A DNA stretch of 32,554 nucleotides from Bacilli bacterium (GTDB lineage: Bacteria; Bacillota_I; Bacilli_A; RF39; UBA660), in NCBI GenBank assembly GCA_017410525.1, contig JAFQQQ010000010.1, positions 1-32,554 on the forward strand. The letters run 5' to 3'. Within the stretch, counting starts at the first letter, position 1. Each line of letters starts with the position of its first letter. The notes beneath the pieces were generated by a model. The model was not told the DNA's origin and did not search any database. It worked only from the letters and a program-made list of their open reading frames with translations. This document shows, in pieces, positions 1 through 7,462 of this stretch. The translations under genes were made by a program, and so were the position numbers.

Positions 1-1
1 A

Positions 2-709
2 CATGGTGGAGAAGATCCTGGAGCAAGTTATAAATTAAATGGAAAAAATTATAATGAATCTGATTTAACACTCGAAATATCTTTAGTATTAAAAGAAGAA
101 TTAGAAGATTTAGGTTTAAAAGTAAAATTAACTAGAGAAGAAGATGTATTTTTAGATAATTATGGAGATAATGGTAGAGCAGTTATTCCTAATGAAGTAA
201 GTTCTAAATATTCATTATCAATTCATTTAAATAGTTTAGAAGGTACTATGAATTATGGTGGAGTAGAAGTATACATACCTAATGATATTAATTATGATTT
301 AGCTAATCTCTTATCTATTAATATAAGTGAAATAGTTGGTTTTTCAAGAAAAAAGACAAATCAAGTATATAAAGGAGTTTATCATACATATTTTACTAAA
401 CAAGATGTAAAAGAATCAAAAGAAGAAATGTTAAATAATAATTTAAAATCTTATGATATAAAAGCAGGTGCACCTCTCATGTATATGATTAGAGAAGTAG
501 GTGGAGTTAATACTTATGCTTATATAGATGGTAGAAATGATAAACATGGAATTAATAAGTATTACAATTCAAATAAAACAGCAGAACCTTATTTAATAGA
601 ATTAGGTTATATGAATTATAAAAAAGATTTACAAAATATAGTAAATAAAAAAGAAGCATTTTCTAATGCTATAGCGAGTGCTTTAGAGGAATATTTAAAA
701 ATTTTATAA
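2..709 (+). CDS. N-acetylmuramoyl-L-alanine amidase, C-terminal part (5' end outside the window)
   Basis: Zinc amidase of the Amidase_3 family, which cuts the amide bond between muramic acid and the stem peptide of peptidoglycan outside the cell. The reading frame is open from base 2, so the gene starts upstream and only about 235 residues are visible. They begin at HGGEDPGA, the family's first zinc-ligand motif. A Glu in LTLEISLVLKEEL fits the second ligand, SIHLNS the third (usual form SIHANS), and YLIELGYMNYKKD carries the usual catalytic Glu near the end. The domain therefore looks complete and active. Any signal peptide or wall-binding domain lies outside the window. Family assignment is firm; which amidase it is, and its role (division, growth or sporulation), cannot be told. 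Confidence 0.9.
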   Translation, partial: HGGEDPGASYKLNGKNYNESDLTLEISLVLKEELEDLGLKVKLTREEDVFLDNYGDNGRAVIPNEVSSKYSLSIHLNSLEGTMNYGGVEVYIPNDINYDLANLLSINISEIVGFSRKKTNQVYKGVYHTYFTKQDVKESKEEMLNNNLKSYDIKAGAPLMYMIREVGGVNTYAYIDGRNDKHGINKYYNSNKTAEPYLIELGYMNYKKDLQNIVNKKEAFSNAIASALEEYLKIL

Positions 710-755
710 AATTACACAAATTCTACAAATTTTCACCACATAATAATTATATAAT

Positions 756-846
756 GTATTTGCAAGGTTGAAATACCTTGATAAGGTAAATCCTTAAACA
801 AACACTCCTTACTACGATAAAAGCCCATAAGGGCTTTTATTTTTTT
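756..846 (+). ncRNA. Possible small structured RNA or amidase 3' UTR
   Basis: After a TATAAT box at 750-755 lie three successive hairpins: CAAGGT/ACCTTG (763-780), AAGG/CCTT (783-795) and the terminator stem AAAAGCCC/GGGCTTTT (819-838) with a T-run. The stretch between hairpins two and three contains unpaired CACTCCTTAC, which could pair with ribosome-binding sites. No good -35 box is visible, so this could simply be the 3' UTR of the amidase mRNA. No known RNA family was recognised. Confidence 0.3.
817..846 (+). terminator. Intrinsic terminator
   Basis: Perfect 8-bp stem AAAAGCCC (819-826) / GGGCTTTT (831-838) with loop ATAA, followed by T6. It ends transcription from the amidase or from the possible small RNA just upstream. 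Confidence 0.85.
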
Positions 847-1095
847 ATAATTTTATATAAAAAGAAGTATCGTTAGTATAAAGTAAAATCCTTTATGAGA
901 ATATTACTTTATCTATGATATTACTTATCCTAATTGAGTATAACACATACATCACAATAATTCTACATTTTTTTCTTATTTATTAAATTTAAAAGAAAAA
1001 ATGTAATTTATTTTACACTCATAACAGTCAATATATTAGTATTAAAACAAAAAATCAAATAATTAATTAATTGTTTTAATATATATGTTTTTTAA
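847..1095. other. Gene-free AT-rich stretch with inverted repeats
   Basis: No supported gene. Two long inverted repeats are visible: ACATTTTTTTCTT...AAAGAAAAAATGT around 963-1003, and ATTAAAACA...TGTTTTAAT around 1040-1080. Together with the gene fragment that follows, this looks like a decayed accessory locus rather than a regulated promoter region. Confidence 0.4.
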
Positions 1096-1263
1096 ATAAA
1101 CAGTCGACCAAATTGTCGTTATATTTATTATTATATTATTTTTGAATATGCAACAAAGCGAACTTATATTGCATATTATAATTATTATGCCAGTCCTTAT
1201 TTTTATTCTTATTCAACACTTAAAGGCATTGGGGTTCGCCCAGTTATAAATCTATCAAAATAA
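1096..1263 (+). pseudogene. 3' remnant of a GVRPVI-tailed surface lipoprotein gene
   Basis: An open frame of 55 codons with no start or ribosome site ends in GIGVRPVINLSK and a TAA. The intact lipoprotein at 29104-29910 ends in LIGVRPVIEVLKSKLN, and the matching DNA is also alike (ATTGGnGTTCGnCCAGT in both). The preceding part is strikingly tyrosine-rich (13 Tyr in 55 codons, mostly TAT). An intrinsic terminator follows directly, as expected at a real gene end. I read it as the tail of a deleted gene of the same family. It could alternatively be a silent donor cassette for variation of the intact gene. The upstream stop codons argue against an active gene. Confidence 0.6.
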
Positions 1264-1277
1264 TACTAAACAAGATT

Positions 1278-1300
1278 AGACACAATTGTGTCTTTTTTTG
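1278..1300 (+). terminator. Intrinsic terminator after the gene remnant
   Basis: Perfect palindrome AGACACAATTGTGTCT (1278-1293) followed by a run of T. It sits 14 bases after the stop of the decayed lipoprotein gene. Confidence 0.8.
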
Positions 1301-1329
1301 TAAATAATTTTTTAATATTCTTTAATCTA

Positions 1330-1358
1330 TTTAAAAAATGTAATAAAGGTGTTATAAT
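1330..1358 (+). promoter_or_regulatory. Sigma-A promoter of prfB
   Basis: TTTAAA (1330-1335), 17-base spacer, TATAAT (1353-1358) with an extended -10 TG at 1350-1351. The form TGTTATAAT recurs before several genes here (near 10303, 19331 and 23808). GGAGG at 1365-1369 then serves prfB. Confidence 0.65.
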
Positions 1359-1377
1359 TATATTGGAGGATATTTGT

Positions 1378-2482
1378 ATGGAATTAAATGAAATATTAAA
1401 TATGTATGTTGAATCAGAAAAAAAAGTAAATGATTTATGGAGGTCACTTTGACCCAGAAGTAAAGAAAAAAAGGATTAAAGAGTTAGAAGATATAATGAA
1501 TAGTCCTAATTTTTGGGATGATAAAAAAGCAAGTGAAGAAGTATTAAATGAATTAAATCAATTAAAAAATAAAATAAATAATATAGAAGATTTAAAAAAT
1601 AGTATAGAATCTAATTTAGAAATTGCTAATATGATAAAAGAAAGTAATGATTTAGAAATGCAAGAAATGATTTTTAATGATATAGAGGTAATAAAAGAGA
1701 AATTAGATAATATAGAGTTAGATTTATTATTAAATAATCAGTACGATAAATGTGATTGTATACTTGAAATACATCCAGGAGCAGGTGGTACTGAATCTTG
1801 TGATTGGGCTAGTATGTTATATAGAATGTATACAAGATGGTGTGAAAAGAATAATAAAAAAATAGAATTATTAGATTATCAAGATGGTGAAGAAGCAGGA
1901 ATAAAAAGTGTATCTTTTATAATTCATGGGTTAAATAGTTATGGATATTTAAAAAATGAAAAAGGTGTTCATAGACTAATTAGAATAAGTCCGTTTGATT
2001 CAAATAGTAGAAGACATACTTCATTTGCTTCAATAGATATAACACCTCTTTATAACAATGTAGAAATTGATATTGAAATAAAAGATAGTGATATTAGGGT
2101 TGATACTTATTGTGCTTCAGGACATGGTGGGCAAGGCGTTAATACGACTCCATCAGCTGTAAGAATCACACATTTTCCAAGTAAAATAGTTGTTACTTGT
2201 CAAAATGAAAGAAGTCAAATAAGAAACAAAGAAACTTGTATGAATGTATTAAAAAATAAGTTGTATCAATTAGAGGTTGAAAGAAGAGAAAAAGAATTAA
2301 AAAATATTAAGGGTGAAAATAGTGAGATTAATTTTGGTTCACAAATAAGGACTTATACAATGTGTCCTTATACACTGGTAAAAGATCACAGAACTAATAC
2401 TGAAAATCCTAATGTAGATAAAGTGTTAGACGGTGATATAGATAAATTTATATATGATAATTTAAAATTAGGAGTGAGATAG
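1378..2482 (+). CDS. prfB: Peptide chain release factor 2, with programmed +1 frameshift
   Basis: RF2 recognises UGA and UAA stop codons and triggers hydrolysis of peptidyl-tRNA. Translation starts at ATG 1378 and reads 24 codons to CTT TGA C. The TGA (1450-1452) is in frame, and the SD-like GGAGG at 1439-1443 lies just upstream. Slippage of the CTT-decoding tRNA onto TTT continues in the +1 frame from GAC 1451, giving 367 residues, a normal RF2 length. The SPF stop-recognition tripeptide falls at about 204-206 and GGQ at 250-252, essentially as in E. coli RF2. Residues around GGQ are slightly unusual (HGGQGVNTT rather than AGGQHVNKT). The gene abuts the next one and heads a prfB-yitT-ftsE-ftsX series. 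The frameshift makes expression self-regulated by the level of RF2. Confidence 0.97.
1438..1453 (+). promoter_or_regulatory. Programmed +1 ribosomal frameshift site of prfB
   Basis: GGAGG (1439-1443) sits three bases before CTT TGA C (1447-1453), the classical RF2 recoding signal: internal Shine-Dalgarno, slippery CUU, and a slow UGA stop with C following. Seen directly; the mechanism is established for prfB in many bacteria. Confidence 0.95.
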
Positions 2483-3385
2483 ATGCTTTTTAAAAAAGAA
2501 ATAATGAATACTGATATATTAAAAATATTAACTAAGAAAAATAGATTAAAAAGATATACATTTTTAGTAATAGGATGCTTTTTATCTGCGTTTACATTTA
2601 ATGTGTTTTATTCACCAAATAATTTAGTTACTGGTGGGGTATCTGGTTTGTCTATAGTAATAGAAAATATAACAGGACTACCAACATCTACTTTTATTAC
2701 AATTTCTTATATAATACTTCTTATATTAAGTTATTTGATATTAGGTAAAGAATCGACTAAATATTCAGTAATAGGATCTATTCTTTATCCTTTGTTTGTT
2801 AATTTAACAAAACCTATGCCAGAGTTAATTCATTTTAATGTAGATAATATGCTTCTTGTAAGTTTATTTGGAGCAGTTATAGCTGGGATAGGATCAGGAC
2901 TTACTTTTAAATATGGATTTTCTACAGGTGGCAGTGATGTAGTTGTACAAATATTATCTAAATATTTTAAAGTATCTATAGGTACAGCAAGTAAAATACT
3001 TAATTTTATAATTATACTTGGATCGGGATTCTTTATAGGTGAAGGTAATTATGCTTATCAATGGGAAACCGTTATGTATGCAATGATTGCTGTATATATA
3101 TCAACTATGCTTACTGATAAAGTTTTACTTGGAATATCAGATTCTAAGTCTTTCTATATAATTACAGAACATGAAACTGCTATAAAAAGTTTTTTGATGA
3201 ATGAACTTGGAAAGGGTGTTACTGTGCTTGAAGGAAGAGGTGGATACACGGGAGATAGAAAAAAAGTTCTTATGTGTGTTATACCTACAAAACAATATTT
3301 CCTTGCTAAAGAAGGAATACTTGAAATAGATAAAGATGCAATTGTACTTATAAATGATGTTTATGAGTCATCAGGAATAGAATAG
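2483..3385 (+). CDS. YitT-family membrane protein (DUF161 + DUF2179)
   Basis: A 300-residue integral membrane protein. The first ~200 residues form five or six hydrophobic segments with the family motif GGVSGLSIVIENITGLP. The last ~85 residues (FYIITEHETAIKSFL...) form the cytosolic DUF2179 domain typical of the YitT/YqfU/YpjC family. The biochemical function of the family is not established. The ATG lies directly after the prfB stop, with GGAGTGAG as ribosome site; a second ATG at 2504 is possible but has no better site. It sits between prfB and ftsEX and is probably cotranscribed. Confidence 0.9.
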   Translation: MLFKKEIMNTDILKILTKKNRLKRYTFLVIGCFLSAFTFNVFYSPNNLVTGGVSGLSIVIENITGLPTSTFITISYIILLILSYLILGKESTKYSVIGSILYPLFVNLTKPMPELIHFNVDNMLLVSLFGAVIAGIGSGLTFKYGFSTGGSDVVVQILSKYFKVSIGTASKILNFIIILGSGFFIGEGNYAYQWETVMYAMIAVYISTMLTDKVLLGISDSKSFYIITEHETAIKSFLMNELGKGVTVLEGRGGYTGDRKKVLMCVIPTKQYFLAKEGILEIDKDAIVLINDVYESSGIE

Positions 3386-3393
3386 GAGGAAAT

Positions 3394-4077
3394 ATGGACT
3401 TAATAAAAATAAGAGACGTTAAGAAAACATATAAAACAGGAACAACTGCTATATATGATTTAGATTTAAATATTAAAAAAGGTGAATTTGTATTTATTAT
3501 AGGTTCAACTGGATGTGGTAAAAGTACACTAATAAAAATGCTTTATAGAGAAGAAAAACCTAGTAGTGGTAAAATACTTGTAGGTGGACTTGATGTAGGT
3601 AAAATAAAAAATAGAAAAGTTTATAAGCTTAGAAGAAAGATTGGAGTAGTATTTCAAAACTATCAATTATTACCTAATGAAACTGCTTATGAAAATGTTG
3701 CCTTTGCTCTAGAAGTATTAGGTTTGCCTAAAGATGAAATACATGCTAAAGTTATGAAAGTTTTAGATTTAGTAGGTTTAAAAAATAAAGCAAAACAATA
3801 TCCTAGGCATTTATCAGGTGGAGAACAACAAAGGGTTGCTATTGCTAGAGCTATAGTTAATGGACCTAAAATACTTATTTGCGATGAACCTACAGGAAAC
3901 TTAGATCCTAAGACTAGTATGGAAATAATGGAAGTGCTAGAAGCGATTAATGAACTAGGAACTACAATAATTATGGTTACTCATGATATTAATATAGTTA
4001 AGAAGATGAAGAAAAGGGTTGTATTGCTTGATTCAGGTAGAGTAGTTAGAGATTATAAGGAAGGTGAATACAAGTAA
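3394..4077 (+). CDS. ftsE: Cell-division ABC transporter ATPase FtsE
   Basis: ATPase partner of FtsX, which at the membrane transmits ATP hydrolysis to peptidoglycan hydrolases outside. Visible: Walker A GSTGCGKST (37-45), Q-loop Gln88, signature LSGGE (140-144), Walker B ILICDEP (160-166) and a switch His in MVTHD. Length 227 is normal. GGAGG lies 5 bases before the ATG. The stop overlaps the ftsX start by one base (TAATG), so the two are translationally coupled. The gene order prfB-(membrane protein)-ftsE-ftsX matches that of B. subtilis, where FtsEX activates an endopeptidase. Confidence 0.96.
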   Translation: MDLIKIRDVKKTYKTGTTAIYDLDLNIKKGEFVFIIGSTGCGKSTLIKMLYREEKPSSGKILVGGLDVGKIKNRKVYKLRRKIGVVFQNYQLLPNETAYENVAFALEVLGLPKDEIHAKVMKVLDLVGLKNKAKQYPRHLSGGEQQRVAIARAIVNGPKILICDEPTGNLDPKTSMEIMEVLEAINELGTTIIMVTHDINIVKKMKKRVVLLDSGRVVRDYKEGEYK

Positions 4078-4982
4078 TGAAAGCATTTAGAATATTAAGT
4101 AGAAACATAAGAGATTCATTTAAGAGCGTTTTTAGAAATTTTTCATTATCTTTGGCTTCTATATCTTGTATTACAATTACTCTTATAGTGGTTGCAGTTG
4201 CTATAATACTTTCAATCAATGTAACTAATTTTACTAAAATAGTAGAAAGAGATGTTACTATAGTTGCTTTTCTTGATGTAGATATTACTGAAGAAGAAAA
4301 AGACGATGTATACGATCAAATAATTGCTTTAGATAATATAGAAATGAGTAATGTAGAATTTATAGATAAGATGGAAATATCTAAAGATATGATGGCATCT
4401 AGTGATGTATTTAATAGTATAATGGGTGAATGGACTAGAGAAGAAAGCCCAATTCAAGATACTTATCAAATAAAGGTAACTGATATTAATTTAATAAATA
4501 AAACTGCTGAAGAAATAAAAGATATTGAAAATGTAGAAATAGTTAAATATGGAGAGGGAATGGTAGAACAATTAGTATCTGTATTTGATGCTGTTAGAAA
4601 AGGTACTTATGTAGTTGTTATTGCTTTAATACTTGTCACTGCATTCTTAATTGCTAATACAATAAAAATAACTATTATGTCTAGAAAAAGAGAAATAGAA
4701 ATAATGAGACTTGTTGGAGCAAGCAATATAAATATTAAAATACCATTTATATTTGAAGGATTAATTCTTGGCATGTTGGGTTCGGTTATTCCAATAGTTA
4801 TAACTTTGTATGGATATACTGCAATATATGATCATTTTGGAGGACAATTATTTACTAATTTTATACAATTAGTTGAACCAACTCCTTTCATTTACTACAC
4901 ATCACTTGCTTTACTTTTAATAGGAATGATAGTAGGTATGATAGGAAGTAGTAGAGCGGTTAAAAAATATTTAAAAATATAA
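4077..4982 (+). CDS. ftsX: Cell-division protein FtsX
   Basis: Permease-like partner of FtsE, 301 residues. A cytosolic N-terminal helix is followed by TM1 (about 25-47), an extracellular domain of roughly 125 residues that is the likely contact for a wall hydrolase or adaptor, then TM2 (~175-196), TM3 (~225-247) and TM4 (~270-291). The conserved cytosolic loop after TM2 reads SRKREIEIMRLVGAS, the typical coupling region to FtsE. The start overlaps the ftsE stop. The stop codon is the first part of an intrinsic terminator stem, so the operon ends here. Confidence 0.95.
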   Translation: MKAFRILSRNIRDSFKSVFRNFSLSLASISCITITLIVVAVAIILSINVTNFTKIVERDVTIVAFLDVDITEEEKDDVYDQIIALDNIEMSNVEFIDKMEISKDMMASSDVFNSIMGEWTREESPIQDTYQIKVTDINLINKTAEEIKDIENVEIVKYGEGMVEQLVSVFDAVRKGTYVVVIALILVTAFLIANTIKITIMSRKREIEIMRLVGASNINIKIPFIFEGLILGMLGSVIPIVITLYGYTAIYDHFGGQLFTNFIQLVEPTPFIYYTSLALLLIGMIVGMIGSSRAVKKYLKI

Positions 4983-5007
4983 CAGTGATTTTCACTGTTT
5001 TCTATTT
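4980..5007 (+). terminator. Terminator of the prfB-ftsX operon
   Basis: Stem AACAGTGA (4981-4988) / TCACTGTT (4992-4999) with a 3-base loop, followed by a T-rich tail. The ftsX stop codon overlaps the 5' arm. Confidence 0.8.
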
Positions 5008-5034
5008 ACAAACATAAACTTAAAGTGATAAAAT
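5005..5034 (+). promoter_or_regulatory. Promoter of the FAD-dependent oxidoreductase gene
   Basis: TTTACA (5005-5010), 18-base spacer, TAAAAT (5029-5034). It overlaps a possible GTG start at 5025, which therefore cannot be the real start. Confidence 0.55.
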
Positions 5035-5060
5035 TAAAATGTATGGAAAGTAGTGATTTT

Positions 5061-6503
5061 ATGAAATATGATTTAATAGTAGTAGGTATGGGTCCTAGTG
5101 CAGCATTTCTTGCTTATGAATTGATTCAGTTAAATAATTATAAAAATGTATTATTGATTGATCAAGGTAAACCAGTAGAAAAAAGAGTTTGTCCAATAGA
5201 AAAAACAGGTAAATGTGTAGGATGTAAACCATACTGTAATATAACTTGCGGATTTAGTGGAGCGGGTGCTTTTTCGGATGGTAAACTTAATTCATACCAC
5301 CTCTCATCTCGCGATAAAGATGGTAGTATCTATTTAGGTGGTAATGATGGGGGATATTTTAAAGAGTATATGACTGAAGAAGAAATATGTGATTTATTAA
5401 CTTATACTGATAATGTTTATTTGAAGTTCGGTGCTGATCCTAAATTACACGGAATAGATCATATTGATGAAATAAAAGAGTTACAAAGAAAAGCAAGTAA
5501 GCAAAACTTAAACCTGGTTTCATTCCCAATAAGACATTTAGGTACTGAAAAATCGCATGTTCTTTATGGAGATATAGAAAATTATTTAAAAGAACATGAT
5601 ATAAACATGCTATTTGAAACAGAAGTAAAAGATATAATAGTTGAAAACAATCAAATTAAAGGTGTAAAAGTACATAAGATAAAAGAAAACATAGATGAAG
5701 AAATATATAGTGATAAAGTTGTACTTGCTGTAGGTAGAAAAGGTGCTTCATGGCTTAGTGACATTTGCGCTAAACATAAAATAGAAACTAAAATAGGTAC
5801 AGTAGATATTGGAATAAGATATGAACTTCCTGATAAAGTTATGGAAAAAATAAATGAATATATGTATGAAGGAAAGTTCATTGGTAGACCGTTTCCATAT
5901 GGTGATAAGGTTAGAACATTCTGTCAAAATCCTAGTGGATTTGTATCTGCTGAAGTTTATGATAATGGCCTTACACTAGTTAATGGGCATTCTTATAAAG
6001 ATAGAAAAAGTAAAAACACTAATTTAGCTATATTAGTTTCTCATCACTTCACATATCCATTTGATAAACCAATTGAATATGGAGAAAATGTTGCTCAAAA
6101 TCTTAATAGACTTGGTGGAAATACAATAATGGTTCAAAGACTTGGAGATATTTATAGAGGCAGAAGAACTTGGAAGGAAGATTTAGAAAATAATAGTGTA
6201 GAACCTACTTTAAAAGCAGCGATTCCAGGTGATTTAACTTATGGATTAGGTTATAGAACAATGACTGATATTCTACAGTTTATTAAAGATGTAGATAAAG
6301 TAGTAGAAGGATTTGCTCACCCAGACAATCTTTTATACGGTCCTGAAATAAAATTTTATAGTAACGAAGTTGTACTTAATAAAGATTTTATGACGAGTGT
6401 TAAAGGTTTATATTCTATAGGAGATGGTGGTGGTCTTACTACAGGACTTATGATGGCATCATGTGCAGGAGTTAAGATGGCAAGAATTTTAAGTAAAAAA
6501 TAA
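5061..6503 (+). CDS. FAD-dependent dehydrogenase (COG2509 family)
   Basis: A 480-residue flavoprotein of a widespread family with no assigned substrate. It begins MKYDLIVVGMGPSAAFLAYEL, a Rossmann FAD-binding loop (GxGPSA), followed by the family's Cys-rich motif (CPIEKTGKCVGCKPYCNITC) and GFSGAGAFSDGKLN. The C-terminal FAD contact is GLYSIGDGGGLTTGLMMA. I chose ATG 5061 because TAGTGATTTT before it is the same context used by other genes here (GTGATTTTATG), and because the promoter covers the upstream GTG at 5025. The cysteines could bind metal or act in redox; this is inference. Confidence 0.88.
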   Translation: MKYDLIVVGMGPSAAFLAYELIQLNNYKNVLLIDQGKPVEKRVCPIEKTGKCVGCKPYCNITCGFSGAGAFSDGKLNSYHLSSRDKDGSIYLGGNDGGYFKEYMTEEEICDLLTYTDNVYLKFGADPKLHGIDHIDEIKELQRKASKQNLNLVSFPIRHLGTEKSHVLYGDIENYLKEHDINMLFETEVKDIIVENNQIKGVKVHKIKENIDEEIYSDKVVLAVGRKGASWLSDICAKHKIETKIGTVDIGIRYELPDKVMEKINEYMYEGKFIGRPFPYGDKVRTFCQNPSGFVSAEVYDNGLTLVNGHSYKDRKSKNTNLAILVSHHFTYPFDKPIEYGENVAQNLNRLGGNTIMVQRLGDIYRGRRTWKEDLENNSVEPTLKAAIPGDLTYGLGYRTMTDILQFIKDVDKVVEGFAHPDNLLYGPEIKFYSNEVVLNKDFMTSVKGLYSIGDGGGLTTGLMMASCAGVKMARILSKK

Positions 6504-6540
6504 AAAAAACATAATATTTTTATAAAATTCTAATAGTAAA

Positions 6541-6577
6541 AACTACAGAAAACAGTAAACTGCCTGTAGTTTTTTTA
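6541..6577 (+). terminator. Intrinsic terminator
   Basis: Stem AACTACAG (6541-6548) / CTGTAGTT (6564-6571) with a 15-base loop and a T-run. It ends the oxidoreductase transcript. Confidence 0.8.
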
Positions 6578-6607
6578 TTACTGCAAAAATAATGTTGTAA
6601 TTAAGCA

Positions 6608-6621
6608 AAAACGTTCGTTTG
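6608..6621 (+). promoter_or_regulatory. Possible operator, near-copy of the recX promoter dyad
   Basis: AAAAC-GTTC-GTTTG differs at two of 14 bases from the dyad CAAAC-TTTC-GTTTG that fills the recX promoter spacer (15010-15023). Here it overlaps a possible -35 (TTGATT 6619-6624, 17 bases, TATGTT 6642-6647) of the following 48-codon gene. Two sites cannot define a regulator; a LexA-like repressor is one possibility. Confidence 0.35.
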
Positions 6622-6667
6622 ATTAAATAATAAGTGTGTGTTATGTTGTTTCAGAGGAGATGACTAT

Positions 6668-6814
6668 ATGAATTATTATAACGAAATAAAAGAATACTTA
6701 TTAAATAACCAAGTATATAAGAAAGTAAAGGATTATAGTAAAAAAGGAAATGAATTTGTAATGGAGTATTGTAGTGATGAAAGAATATTTGAAACTAATT
6801 TTATATTAAATTAA
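6668..6814 (+). CDS. Small protein of 48 residues, resembling the N-terminal start of DUF1016 proteins
   Basis: The frame starts at ATG 6668 with a strong GAGGAGA site and runs 48 codons to TAA, ending at a bidirectional terminator. The opening (MNYYNEIKEYLLNNQVYKKV followed by KDYSK) resembles the first residues of DUF1016/YhcG-type PDDEXK nucleases, which usually begin Y-EI---L--NE-YK-VKDYSKN. The rest (EFVMEYCSDERIFETNFILN) does not continue that domain. It may be a truncated relic kept under a good ribosome site, or an independent small gene. The resemblance is from memory and short, so function is open. A dyad like that at recX lies upstream. Confidence 0.5.
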   Translation: MNYYNEIKEYLLNNQVYKKVKDYSKKGNEFVMEYCSDERIFETNFILN

Positions 6815-6815
6815 A

Positions 6816-6839
6816 AAAAGATAAATTAATTTATCTTTT
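6816..6839. terminator. Bidirectional terminator between convergent genes
   Basis: The 24-base palindrome AAAAGATAAATT/AATTTATCTTTT has A and T runs on either side. It lies between the 48-codon gene and the DUF192 gene and contains the stop codon of the latter. Confidence 0.75.
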
Positions 6840-7122
6840 GATTTATTTTAAAATCTAATTTATTTGTTGGAAATTCAAAAGTATAATGTACATTTTTTTT
6901 AGGTAAAATAATTCTATATGGTTTAACATTTCTAAAAATGTATAATATTCTAAAATTTTTATCAGTCATAACAACATCAATAGGTTTTAGCATAAACATA
7001 GTATGAATAGAATTACACTTTGGAAAACACAATCCATAATTTATATTTTTTGTGAACATAAAACCTTTTAATCTATTAAAAAAATTATTACATATTTTGA
7101 TTTGTATATTTTTTATTATCAT
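6826..7122 (-). CDS. DUF192 family protein
   Basis: A 98-residue protein spanning the short DUF192 fold. The family signature is visible: RLKGFMF (usual RxxGLM), then SIHTMFMLKPIDVVMTDKNF (usual I-F-M--PLDVxFLD) and NVKPYRIILPKK. Family members are often secreted or lipid-anchored in other bacteria, but this one has no signal peptide and its role is unknown. AGAGGTG precedes the ATG by 6 bases. It converges with the 48-codon gene and diverges from the pilin-like gene. Confidence 0.82.
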   Translation of the reverse strand: MIIKNIQIKICNNFFNRLKGFMFTKNINYGLCFPKCNSIHTMFMLKPIDVVMTDKNFRILYIFRNVKPYRIILPKKNVHYTFEFPTNKLDFKINQKIN

Positions 7123-7151
7123 ATTAACACCTCTTAAAGTATATCATGTTA

Positions 7152-7180
7152 TTGACAAAAAAACAAAAAAGTTATAAAAT
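7152..7180 (+). promoter_or_regulatory. Sigma-A promoter of the pilin-like gene
   Basis: TTGACA (7152-7157), 17-base spacer, TAAAAT (7175-7180). It rules out an upstream ATG at 7146 as the start of the following gene. Confidence 0.75.
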
Positions 7181-7205
7181 TAATATAGTATTGGAGAGTG
7201 CTGAT

Positions 7206-7421
7206 ATGAAAAAATTAAGTAACAAAGGACAAGCGTTAGTAGAATATTTGTTGATAATTGCTGTAGTAAGTGTAATTGTAGTTAGTTTAGTTAAATTATT
7301 AGGCGGATATTTACAAGATTCAATTACAAAATCTTCATGTGAACTTATGAATAAAACATATATAGAAGGTGCTAAACCTGGTGAAGGAGTTTGTGAAGAT
7401 AGTACTAATATTTTAGAATAA
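7206..7421 (+). CDS. Small pilin-like protein with class III-type signal
   Basis: A 71-residue protein. After a short basic start (MKKLSNK) comes GQALVEYLLIIAVVSVIVVS, a hydrophobic helix beginning with the Gly-(x)-Glu pattern of Flp and class III (type IV-like) prepilins. A Gly cleaved by a prepilin peptidase would leave QALVEY. The remaining 35 residues are polar with two Cys (Ser-Ser-Cys and Val-Cys-Glu), which could form a disulfide outside. GGAGAG precedes ATG 7206. No peptidase, assembly ATPase or platform gene lies in the window, so the machinery would have to be elsewhere. It may instead be a lone surface peptide. Confidence 0.65.
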   Translation: MKKLSNKGQALVEYLLIIAVVSVIVVSLVKLLGGYLQDSITKSSCELMNKTYIEGAKPGEGVCEDSTNILE

Positions 7422-7427
7422 TATTTA

Positions 7428-7456
7428 TTGACAAACCGATTTTAATAATATATAAT
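7428..7456 (+). promoter_or_regulatory. Sigma-A promoter of glyS
   Basis: Consensus TTGACA (7428-7433), 17-base spacer, consensus TATAAT (7451-7456). Transcription should begin near 7463, which leaves only about 58 nt before the antiterminator region of the T-box. Confidence 0.85.
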
Positions 7457-7462
7457 ACACAT

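Noticed and set aside
1378-2482. prfB as a frameshifted pseudogene or as a shorter gene starting at 1430
   Set aside because: The CTT TGA C site with upstream GGAGG is the normal programmed frameshift of RF2, and GGQ and SPF fall at their standard positions only if the first 24 codons are included.
5025-5060. GTG 5025 or ATG 5043 as start of the FAD oxidoreductase
   Set aside because: The GTG lies inside the promoter, and homologous sequence begins at MKYDLIVVG with a typical ribosome context at 5061.
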